Below are positions 27,838 through 36,000 of a stretch of 39,041 bases of DNA, piece by piece. The notes under the pieces are model-generated. The model saw nothing but the letters and a program-made list of their open reading frames with translations, had not been told where the DNA came from and did no database searches. The DNA is from a virus. How positions within the stretch are numbered: the stretch's first letter is position 1; the number at the start of each line of letters is the position of its first letter. Made by a program: the position numbers and the translations under genes. The DNA is taken from positions 1 to 39,041 of IMG/VR virus record IMGVR_UViG_3300029319_000151. One strand, given 5' to 3'.

Positions 27838-28344
27838 ATGGCAAGATCGACATTTTCAGGACCAGTTAAATCTTTAGCTGGTTTTATTTCAGCAGGTAAT
27901 GCTAACGTAGTTAGTTTAACTGCAGACACATCTTTAACAGTAGACGCACACGCAGGTAAGGTTCTTACTTGTAATGACGCTGACGGTAAGTTTACTCTAC
28001 CTAGTATAGTAGCTACTGCTCCTGGCAGAGATGATGATCCTAATCAGTTAAATAATTTAGGTGCTACTTTTACTTTTGTTATAGAAACTGCAGCTACAGA
28101 CTTAGATATTAAAACTGACGGAACCGATAAGTTCGTAGGCGGTTTATATTTAGGTAAAAGTGACGCAGCAGGTAAAACTTTTATTTCAGGTGCTAGTAAT
28201 GACGTTATTACGTTAAACGGTACTACTAAAGGTGGTATAGCTGGAACTATTATTAAAGTAACCGCTATCGGCTCAGCAAAATATGCAGTAGAAGGTATAG
28301 TACTAGCTTCTGGTACTGTGGTTACTCCATTCGCAGACGCGTAA
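27838..28344 (+). CDS. Virion structural protein, probable, 168 residues
   Basis: A beta-rich, Ala/Gly/Thr-rich protein with a strong ribosome binding site. It starts ARSTFSGPVKSLAGFI and includes VVSLTADTSLTVDAHAGK and FVIETAATDLDIKTDG, then GTIIKVTAIGSAKYAVEG. This is the style of head-decoration or tail-tip proteins. The first gene of the unit after the capsid terminator. A specific role cannot be assigned. Confidence 0.7.
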   Translation: MARSTFSGPVKSLAGFISAGNANVVSLTADTSLTVDAHAGKVLTCNDADGKFTLPSIVATAPGRDDDPNQLNNLGATFTFVIETAATDLDIKTDGTDKFVGGLYLGKSDAAGKTFISGASNDVITLNGTTKGGIAGTIIKVTAIGSAKYAVEGIVLASGTVVTPFADA

Positions 28345-28356
28345 GAGAGGTAAACT

Positions 28357-28764
28357 ATGGCTGATGCAGTAACATCAACAACCATCATAGATGATGACAG
28401 AAAAGCTGTTATACAGTTAACTAACACATCAGACGGTACGGGAGAGTCAGCTGTAACTAAAGTAGACGTAAGTGCTCTAGCTGTAAGAAGTACAGACGGA
28501 GCTACTTGCACAGGATGTAAACTAAGTAAAATATGTTATTCTACTTTTGGTATGAGCGTTAAACTTTTATGGAACGCTTCTACTAATACTATATGTTGGG
28601 ACTTAAATTCAGATTATAGTGATGATCTAGATTTTAGTGCTTTCGGTGGTTTACAAAACACAGCTGCAGCTAGTGGTAAAACAGGTGATATAAAACTCAC
28701 AACCACAGGTCATTCTAGTGGAGACTCTTACGTTATAGTATTAACGGTTGTAAAAGAGTATTAA
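28357..28764 (+). CDS. Virion structural protein, probable, 135 residues
   Basis: GAGAGGT precedes the ATG. The protein has an Asp-rich start (DAVTSTTIIDDDRKAVIQ), a beta-strand pattern, a CTGCKLSKICY segment with three cysteines, and an acidic middle (DLNSDYSDDLDFSAFGG). It ends with strand YVIVLTVVKEY. It resembles small phage structural proteins with unknown roles. The cysteine cluster could bind metal. It lies between a structural gene and the first adaptor. Confidence 0.65.
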   Translation: MADAVTSTTIIDDDRKAVIQLTNTSDGTGESAVTKVDVSALAVRSTDGATCTGCKLSKICYSTFGMSVKLLWNASTNTICWDLNSDYSDDLDFSAFGGLQNTAAASGKTGDIKLTTTGHSSGDSYVIVLTVVKEY

Positions 28765-28770
28765 TACTAA

Positions 28771-29448
28771 ATGGCTACATCTGGAACTAAAACATTTGCC
28801 TTAACGGTAGCAGACGCTATAGAAGAGGCTTTTGAATTAGCGGGTATTGAATTAAGAACTGGATACGACGCAGAAACAGCTAGAAGATCATTGAACATAA
28901 TGTTCGCTGATTGGTCTAACAGAGGCGTCAATATCTGGACTATAGCTGAGGTAACTACTGATCTAACAGCAGGAACCTCAAGCTATACCCTTAATTCTTA
29001 TGATTTAGATATATTGAGTGCTGTTATAAGACAGGTTGATTCATCTAACAATAATACTGATTTACAACTAGAGCGTATAGGCAGGAGCGAGTATTTAAAC
29101 ATACCTAACAAAAGCTCTACTGGTAGACCCACTCAAATATTTGTAGACAGACAAAAAACACCAGTAGTAAAGCTGTGGCCAACACCAGATTCAGCGTACA
29201 CATATAAGTTAGTTTCTAACAGACTACAACGTATAGACGATATTAGTGCTTCTGCTGAAGATCCAGACATACCCTCAAGGTTTATACCTTGTTTAACTAG
29301 TGGACTAGCTTATTACATAGCTATGAAAAAGAATCCAGAAAGGGTAAATTTATTAAAACAACAATATGAACAAGATTTTAGACTAGCAGCAGAAGAAGAC
29401 CAACCTAGAGTTTCAATGCGGTTAGTTCCTAGTAGGAGTAGTTATTAA
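28771..29448 (+). CDS. Head-tail adaptor, P22 gp4-like, probable
   Basis: A 225-residue protein with the pattern of podoviral adaptors that extend the portal. LTVADAIEEAFELAGIELR and AETARRSLNIMFADWSNRG form the helical bundle, followed by LWPTPDSAYTYKLV and a C-terminal helix LAYYIAMKKNPERVNLLKQ. P22 gp4-type proteins have the same order (helix pair, beta insert, P-rich KLWPTP). It follows head genes directly. It should assemble as a ring under the portal. Confidence 0.78.
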   Translation: MATSGTKTFALTVADAIEEAFELAGIELRTGYDAETARRSLNIMFADWSNRGVNIWTIAEVTTDLTAGTSSYTLNSYDLDILSAVIRQVDSSNNNTDLQLERIGRSEYLNIPNKSSTGRPTQIFVDRQKTPVVKLWPTPDSAYTYKLVSNRLQRIDDISASAEDPDIPSRFIPCLTSGLAYYIAMKKNPERVNLLKQQYEQDFRLAAEEDQPRVSMRLVPSRSSY

Positions 29449-29627
29449 TGCCAAGAAAAGGTTTATGGGCTAACATACATGCTAAACGTAAAAGAATAAA
29501 AGCAGGTTCAGGTGAAAAAATGCGTAAAAAAGGTGCTAAAGGTGCACCAACTTCTGCTCAAATGAGAGCTGCCAAAAAAGGCTCTAAAAAAGTAACGAGA
29601 AGAAGGCGTGTCAAAAAGAAAAGGTAA
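29448..29627 (+). CDS. Tiny basic protein, 59 residues
   Basis: The ATG shares its first base with the last base of the previous stop (TAATG). The product is 42 percent Lys/Arg (25 of 59), starting MPRKGLWANIHAKRKRIKAG and ending RRRRVKKKR, with no membrane segment. The GLWANIHAKRKRI start is a pattern shared by short proteins of marine phages and large DNA viruses. It overlaps the next gene by 20 bases. A DNA-binding virion peptide is a reasonable guess. Confidence 0.7.
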   Translation: MPRKGLWANIHAKRKRIKAGSGEKMRKKGAKGAPTSAQMRAAKKGSKKVTRRRRVKKKR

Positions 29628-29910
29628 AAAGAAAGATCCTAAGGTAGGGACAGGTAAAAAACCTAAAGGATCAGGTAGGAGGTTATACACAGATGAAAAT
29701 CCTAAAGATACTGTCAGAATTAAATATGCGACTCCAGAAGACGCTAAAAAAACTGTGGCTAAAGTTAAAAAAAGCGGTAAGTCATTTGCTAGAAAAATTC
29801 AAATCTTAACAGTTTTAGAACAACGTGCTAGGTTTGCTGGTAAGCCTAGACAAGCAGGGATCGCTAGAAAAGGTAAAGAAGCTATACGTAAAGCTAGAGG
29901 TAAAAAATAA
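29608..29910 (+). CDS. Basic protein of unknown function, 100 residues
   Basis: It uses a GTG start inside the previous gene. It has KKDPKVGTGKKPKGSGRRLY followed by TDENPKDTVRIKYATPED, then FARKIQILTVLEQRARFAG. The GTGKKPKGSGRRLYTDENP signature recurs in small proteins of marine phages and large eukaryotic DNA viruses. The C-terminal half is helical and basic. Together with its neighbour it forms a second pair of basic genes in the structural region. The role is unknown. Confidence 0.7.
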   Translation: MSKRKGKKKDPKVGTGKKPKGSGRRLYTDENPKDTVRIKYATPEDAKKTVAKVKKSGKSFARKIQILTVLEQRARFAGKPRQAGIARKGKEAIRKARGKK

Positions 29911-30269
29911 TGGCATATGCTGCTGGTAAAAAATCAAAAGCTAGGTGTGATAGATGTGGTTTTGTTTATAGATACTTAGAATTAAAAACAGAGTGGAATG
30001 GTTTAAAAACTTGCCCAGAATGTTTTGAACCTAAACACCCACAATTAGAACCAGAAATACAACCAGTAGATCCAGAGGCATTGAGACAACCTAGACCTAC
30101 AGAGCAACCACCTACTACAGGTTACGGTATAGTAAAAACAGAAAACACTAAAGATGTAAACGGTGTTACTGGTTTATCTATGAATATAAACCATAACGAC
30201 CCTATAGGCTCTAGTTTTGATCTTCAAACTTTAGAGACTAGTCTAGGTGACGTAACTATAGTAACATAA
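29910..30269 (+). CDS. Zinc-ribbon protein, 119 residues
   Basis: It starts on the final base of the previous stop. The N terminus has CDRCGFVYRYLELKTEWNG followed by CPECFEP, a four-Cys ribbon of Cys-x2-Cys type with 20 residues between pairs. A Pro/Glu-rich linker follows (QPRPTEQPPTTGYG) and a short C-terminal beta segment. The same ribbon-plus-linker form is common next to adaptor genes in marine phages. It may be a virion or assembly component. Confidence 0.75.
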   Translation: MAYAAGKKSKARCDRCGFVYRYLELKTEWNGLKTCPECFEPKHPQLEPEIQPVDPEALRQPRPTEQPPTTGYGIVKTENTKDVNGVTGLSMNINHNDPIGSSFDLQTLETSLGDVTIVT

Positions 30270-30273
30270 TAAC

Positions 30274-30921
30274 ATGAGTTGGACTTTAACATCATTAAAA
30301 ACAGCTATACAAGATTACGCTGAAAGTAGTGAAAGTAGTTTTGTTACACATTTACCTGACTTCATAAAAAGTACTGAAGAGCGTATTTTAAAAAACGTTC
30401 AGCTAGACGTATTTAGAAAAAATGTAACAGGTTCAGGTACGGCTAGTAATACCTACTTATCAATGCCTACTGATTTTTTAGCACCTTTTAGTTTAGCTGT
30501 TATTGATAGTAGTAATAAATATCACTACTTAAAATTAAAACATGTTTCTTTTATAAGAGACTTTACGCCCACGGCTAGTACAACTGATCAGCCTAAATAT
30601 TACGCTGAGTTTGATGAAAGTACTTTTATACTAGCACCTACGCCTAATAGTAATTTTAACTTTGAACTACACTATTACTATAGACCAACTTCTTTAACCG
30701 CTACCGCTACAGGTACAACATGGTTATCCACTAACGCAACTAACGCATTACTATACGGTAGTTTAGTAGAGGCTAATAATTATTTAAAAGCTTTTGAAAC
30801 TACACAAGTATACGAAGCTAGGTTTCAAGAAGCGTTAACATCATTAAAAAATCTGGGTGAAGCTAAATCAACCAGAGATCAACAACGTTATGACGAAATA
30901 AGGAGATCACCCCAATCATGA
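30274..30921 (+). CDS. Head-tail adaptor-like protein (SU10 adaptor type), probable
   Basis: A 215-residue protein beginning SWTLTSLKTAIQDYAESSE, followed by THLPDFIKSTEERILKNVQ, a beta-rich centre with STFILAPTPNSNFNFELH, and YYYRPTSLTATATGTTW. The closing helix ALLYGSLVEANNYLKAFE and RFQEALTSLK are characteristic of phage adaptor proteins of the SU10/tail tubular A kind. It should form a second ring next to the 28771 protein. Its stop overlaps the next start. Confidence 0.78.
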   Translation: MSWTLTSLKTAIQDYAESSESSFVTHLPDFIKSTEERILKNVQLDVFRKNVTGSGTASNTYLSMPTDFLAPFSLAVIDSSNKYHYLKLKHVSFIRDFTPTASTTDQPKYYAEFDESTFILAPTPNSNFNFELHYYYRPTSLTATATGTTWLSTNATNALLYGSLVEANNYLKAFETTQVYEARFQEALTSLKNLGEAKSTRDQQRYDEIRRSPQS

Positions 30922-31652
30922 TCATAAAAGAATTAGAGGGCAAGAATATTGCCATAGTAGCTATGGGAGAAAGTCAGCTAGACTTTCACCTTAGTTTAGT
31001 ACACTCAAACACCTACGATGAAGTGTGGGCTATAAACTGTATGGGAGCAGTAGTAAACTGTGATAGAGTTTTTATGTTAGACCCTGCTAGTAGGTTTTTT
31101 GATACAGAGGACGCAGGTACGCAAACAGGTATTATGCGTAGATGGTTACCTAATACTAAAGTTCCTATCTATACATGTGAGTTAGACGATAGAGCACCTT
31201 CTTTAGTTTTATACCCTTTAGAAGAAGTAGCACAGTATGGTGATTGTGCTTATTTGAATAATACTGTAGCTTTTGCCATAGCATACGCTATGTATCAAAA
31301 AGTAGGAGCTATTAATTTATTCGGTATAGATTTTAGTTATAAAGGTAATGTACACTTTGCTGAAGCAGGTAAGGCATGTTGTGAGTTCTGGTTAGCTAAG
31401 TGTATTGAAAAAGGTATAGATTTAAAAATAGCTCCTCGATCTGGTTTACTAGACACTAACACACCTGTAAATGAAAAACTATATGGGTACCATAGATTAA
31501 ACGACCCTGACATATTAGTTTTAGATGACGAGGGTAGATATAGAAAAGTTAAACTTTCTTGGTATGAAAAGAAAATGATGGATGAGCAATTAAAAAATAT
31601 CACAGAAGTTAGAACTGTTCTAGATGGACCACCTGAGGCTACGAGGTACTAA
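30918..31652 (+). CDS. Rossmann-like protein of unknown role, 244 residues
   Basis: It starts with IIKELEGKNIAIVAMGESQ, a Rossmann-type strand and GxS loop, then YDEVWAINCMGAVVNCDRV, and later INLFGIDFSYKGNVHFAEA. This matches the MAF/DUF115-like 6-hydroxymethylpterin kinase or glycosyltransferase-like fold found in phages, in which the strand after AIN and the FGxDFS loop are conserved. A role in modifying a virion protein or surface sugar is possible. It sits in the tail gene block. Assignment is fold-level only. Confidence 0.6.
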   Translation: MIIKELEGKNIAIVAMGESQLDFHLSLVHSNTYDEVWAINCMGAVVNCDRVFMLDPASRFFDTEDAGTQTGIMRRWLPNTKVPIYTCELDDRAPSLVLYPLEEVAQYGDCAYLNNTVAFAIAYAMYQKVGAINLFGIDFSYKGNVHFAEAGKACCEFWLAKCIEKGIDLKIAPRSGLLDTNTPVNEKLYGYHRLNDPDILVLDDEGRYRKVKLSWYEKKMMDEQLKNITEVRTVLDGPPEATRY

Positions 31653-31942
31653 TGTTAGATAATTCAGAAAGCGGTCTAGGTTTAATAACAGTAGCTACAG
31701 AAAACAATAAAGGTCACTCACCTGAGTATTGGGCAGAAAGAGCTACAGAAAGAATATGCGGTATATCAGAAAACGCAGCACCGCACATAAGACAACAGGC
31801 GGAGGCTTATAAACTTTCTATTTATGAAACAATACTATATCATATTAAACAGGCGATTAACAGTGAACGTTGTACTATGAAGAATCTGTTAGTCAAACAA
31901 GGAGATAAAGATTTAGCTAATATTTTACAGGAGCTTAAATAA
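31652..31942 (+). CDS. Conserved phage protein of unknown function, 96 residues
   Basis: TAATG-type start on the previous stop. The centre has KGHSPEYWAERATERICG and PHIRQQAEAYKLSIYETIL, then a C-terminal LLVKQGDKDLANILQEL helix. I know this order, PEYWAERA then RQQAE, from short proteins near tail genes in marine phages. It is mostly helical. No function is established to my knowledge. Confidence 0.75.
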   Translation: MLDNSESGLGLITVATENNKGHSPEYWAERATERICGISENAAPHIRQQAEAYKLSIYETILYHIKQAINSERCTMKNLLVKQGDKDLANILQELK

Positions 31943-32371
31943 ATGGCGATATCATCAACATTAGTAACCAGTTTTAAAAAAGAACTATTAACAGCTACTC
32001 ATAATTTTACTGCTAGTTCAGGTCATACTTTTAAATTAGCGTTATACACCAGCTCGGCTACACTAGGAGCTACCACAACAGCTTTTACTACTACAGGTCA
32101 AGCAAGTGGAACGAACTACACTTCAGGCGGTGCTAATTTAACAGCAGTTACACCTACTTCAAGCGGTACTACAGGTTTTACAGACTTTGCTGATTTAACT
32201 TTCGGTACAGCTACGGTAACTGCTAGAGGTTGTTTAATATATAACAGCTCTCAGAGTAATAAAGCAGTAGCTTCAATCGACTTTGGTGGAGATAAAACTT
32301 CAACAGCTGGTGATTTTACTATACAGTTTCCCGCAGCAGCAGCAAGCACAGCTATTATACGTATAGCGTAA
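31943..32371 (+). CDS. Virion structural protein, probable, 142 residues
   Basis: CAGGAG precedes the ATG. The sequence starts AISSTLVTSFKKELLTATHN and includes TFKLALYTSSATLGATTTA and ARGCLIYNSSQSNKAVASI, then FTIQFPAAAASTAIIRI. Small beta-sandwich proteins with 'FK.ALYT' and 'GCLIYNSS' are common among phage tail genes. It is Ser/Thr-rich without repeats. It is likely a tail or fibre component. Confidence 0.75.
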   Translation: MAISSTLVTSFKKELLTATHNFTASSGHTFKLALYTSSATLGATTTAFTTTGQASGTNYTSGGANLTAVTPTSSGTTGFTDFADLTFGTATVTARGCLIYNSSQSNKAVASIDFGGDKTSTAGDFTIQFPAAAASTAIIRIA

Positions 32372-32374
32372 GTT

Positions 32375-33079
32375 ATGGCTAACATAACTGGCTGGGGTAG
32401 AGGTACTTGGGGACAAGGTGCTTGGGATGAACCCATACCAGTTGTACTTACTGGATTAGCAGGTACTTCAGCCTTAGGTTCTATAACTGTATCAGCCAAC
32501 GCTGACGTAACAGTTTCAGGTTTAAATTCAACTTCAGCTTTAGGTAGTGTTACTACCGATTGTGAAGCTAACGTAATACCTAGCGGACAAGTAGGAACTA
32601 GTGCTTTAGGAACTATAATAGCTAAAGGTACAGCTAATGTAGGGTGCCCAGCAGTTTCCGCCACTTTAGGTAACGTTTCAGTTACTATTTCAGGTGATTG
32701 TAGTGTAATACTTACTACAGGTTTATCTAGCACATCATCACTAGGCACTATAACAACTAAAGCTAACGCAGATATATCAGTAACCTTAGGTGCTATAACC
32801 TCAGGGTTGGGTTCGCTTACTATAATTTGCGATAACAATATAACACTCACAGGTTTAGCAGGAGTTTCTTCTCTTGGAGAAATAGGTATAATTGGTAAGA
32901 GTGTTGTTATTCCTAACGGATTAGAAATAACAGCAGGGTCACCAAACGTAACGGTTTGGGGTAAAATTGACGATAGTCAAACTCCTAATTGGAGTTCTGT
33001 TAACGACAGTCAAACTTCTACTTGGAGTTCTGTTGATGACAGTCAAACTCCTAATTGGGAGAAAATAGAAGCAGCATAG
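32375..33079 (+). CDS. Repeat-rich virion protein with C-terminal DSQTxxW repeats
   Basis: The 234-residue protein starts with NITGWGRGTWGQGAWDEP, a signature seen on several phage fibre-associated proteins. The middle contains degenerate units of the type GLxGTSALGSIT. The C terminus has three 11-residue repeats (DSQTPNWSSVN, DSQTSTWSSVD, DSQTPNWEKI), which correspond to 33-base repeats at 32972-33004, 33005-33037 and from 33038. Regularly spaced Trp suggests a small repeated fold or a sugar-binding tail. It is upstream of the long fibre. A tail fibre accessory role is inferred. Confidence 0.7.
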   Translation: MANITGWGRGTWGQGAWDEPIPVVLTGLAGTSALGSITVSANADVTVSGLNSTSALGSVTTDCEANVIPSGQVGTSALGTIIAKGTANVGCPAVSATLGNVSVTISGDCSVILTTGLSSTSSLGTITTKANADISVTLGAITSGLGSLTIICDNNITLTGLAGVSSLGEIGIIGKSVVIPNGLEITAGSPNVTVWGKIDDSQTPNWSSVNDSQTSTWSSVDDSQTPNWEKIEAA

Positions 33080-33086
33080 GTGATTT

Positions 33087-36000
33087 ATGGCAACATATGT
33101 AAATGATTTAAGGTTAAAAGAAATAACCACGGGAGATGAGTCAGGTACTTGGGGAGACTCTACTAATACTAATTTAGAGTTAATAGCAGAGGCGTTTAGT
33201 TTTGGCACTGAAGCTATAACAACTAACGCAGATACACATACTACCACTATTGCAGACGGCTCTACCGATCCAGGTAGATCTATTTATTTAAAATACACAG
33301 GTACACTTGATTCAGCTTGTACCATAACTATAGGACCTAACACCGTATCTAAACTATGGTTGATTGAAAACGGTACATCAGGTTCACAAAACATTATTAT
33401 TTCTCAAGGATCTGGCGCAAACGTCACGATTCCAGCAGGTCATGTAAAAGCTGTATATTCAGACGGAGCAGGATCTGGTGCAGCTATAGTAGATGCTTTT
33501 ACTAACTTAAATCTAGGTGGTACTACTACGGTTGATGATTTAACAATCTCAGACGATCTAACAGTTACAGATGACATGACTGTTGGTGGCACATTAGGAG
33601 TTACAGGTGTTGTAACTGCAAACGCAGGTGTAGTCGTAGATAACATTACTATAGATGGCACAACAATGACTTTAAGTTCTAGTGATCTAACGTTAGATGT
33701 TGCAGGAGATATTGTTCTTGATGCAGATGGTGGTGATGTAATATTCAAAGATGCTGGAAGTTCTATAGGTCGTTTAAGAAATGTCTCAGGTAATTTTGTT
33801 ATTAAATGTGAAGGCTCAGACGACGATTTAAAGTTTTTAGGTAATGATGGTGGTAGTGAAATAACTGCCCTTACCTTAGATATGTCAGCGGCAGGTGCAG
33901 CTACCTTTAATGACAAGATTATAGCTACAGAATTAGACATTTCAGGCGATATAGACGTAGACGGAACAACTAACCTAGACGTAGTAGATATAGATGGTGC
34001 TTCTAACTTTGGAGCAAACGCTACTTTTGTAGATGGCATAAGAGCTAATTTTGGTACGGGTGAAGATTTACAAATATCACATACAGGTAGTAATAGTTTA
34101 ATAGCTGATACAGGAACTGGTGATTTAAAAATAAGAGCTAATGATTTAAAACTAGAAGCATACGCATCAGAGGATAGTTACATAACTATGGTTGATGGTG
34201 GTGCTGTAACTTTATTTCACGATAACAGTTCTAAACTAGCCACAACAAGTTCAGGTGTAGATGTTACAGGTACAATCAATGGCGTAGGTATATCTTCTAA
34301 TATTACTAACTTTTCTAGTAGTATATTAATAAGTCAAGATGGAAGTACAGGTACATTATCTTCTGCTAGTGATAATACAGGTTTAGGCACAAGTGTTTTT
34401 GATGATTTAACATCAGGTACAAGAAATACTGCTGTAGGGTCAGGTGCATTTGATGTACTAACTACAGGAGCACAAAATGTTGCGATAGGTAGAGCTGCAG
34501 GTGGTTCTCTTACAACGGGTGATGACAGTGTATTTTTAGGAGAAAGAGCAGGTTCATCTACAACTACAGCTAGTGATAATACGGGTGTTGGACAAGCAGC
34601 ATTACTTTCTAATACAACGGGTGCTAATAACACAGCTTTAGGTAGTGGAACTTTACAAGAAAACACAACAGCTTCTAATAATACTGCTTTAGGATTTGAA
34701 GCCTTAAATGACAACACTACAGGTACACAAAATACTGCTCTAGGTTCTCTAGCTTTAGATGCCAATACAACAGCTGACGGAAATACAGCTTTAGGTTATA
34801 GTTCTTTATCAGCTAATACAACTGGTGCTCAAAATACTGGAGTTGGTAGAAATTCTCTTGATGCTAATACTACTGCAAGTAATAATGTAGCACTTGGTTA
34901 TAATGCATTATTATTAAACACTACAGGAACTCAAAATACAGCAGCAGGTTCTTTATCTTTAGATGCTAACACAACTGGCGATGCAAATGTAGCATTAGGT
35001 TATCAAGCGTTAAGTGCTAATACTACAGCAGACAACAACGTAGCAATTGGTACTAATGCTTTATTAGTTAATACTACTGGAGCTGGAAATATTGCAATAG
35101 GTAAAGGAGCTCTAGATGCAAATACTACTGCTGATAATAATGTAGCAGTAGGTACTTCTGCCTTAACAGCAAACACTACAGGTACTAACAATGTAGCAGT
35201 AGGTGCTCTTTCATTAGATGCGAATACTACTGGACAAAATAATTCAGCTTTTGGTAAATCTGCTTTAAGTGCAAACACCGAAGGTAACGCTAATGTTGCA
35301 TTAGGTATATCGGCATTATTATCTAACACAACAGGTAGTGATAATACAGCAGTAGGTGCTGTAGCTTTAAATGATAACACCACAGGAGTTGATAATACTG
35401 CTGTAGGACATGATGCACTTAAATCAAATACTGAAGGTGATAGTAATGTTGCTGTAGGTTCTCATGCTTTAGATGCAGCTACAACAGCATCAAATAATGT
35501 AGCTATAGGTACAAACGCAGCAGGTGCTATTACTACAGGTAATGTTAATGTTGCTATTGGTAATTCAGCGATGGTTACAAACACCGTTGGCGATAGAAAT
35601 GTAGCTGTAGGTCATCAAGCTTTGAGAACATATAATCCTGCTAGTAATGAAGATTCATACAATATAGCAATAGGTTATAACGCTTTATTTGCTGATACCA
35701 CAGGAGCTTTTAATACTGCTGTAGGTGGATTAGCCCTAGATGCTAATACTACTGCTGATAATAATACAGCTATAGGTTATACAGCTTTATCAAGCAATAC
35801 AACAGGAGCTAGTAATACAGCAGTTGGAGCTGGTGCTTTAGTAGCAAACACAACATCAAACAGTAATACTGCTGTAGGTTTTGATGCTTTAAATGACAAC
35901 ACAACAGGTGAAAATAATACTGCTATAGGTGCAGGAACTTTAGATAAAAACACCACAGGAAGTTTTAATGTTGCATTAGGTTCAGCAGCTTTAGATGCTA

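Noticed and set aside
35003-35383. Open frames on the minus strand inside the fibre gene (also near 33440, 34334 and 36569)
   Set aside because: They mirror the repeat array of the fibre gene and have low-complexity Val/Ala/Pro content. No ribosome binding sites were seen and every supported gene is on the + strand.
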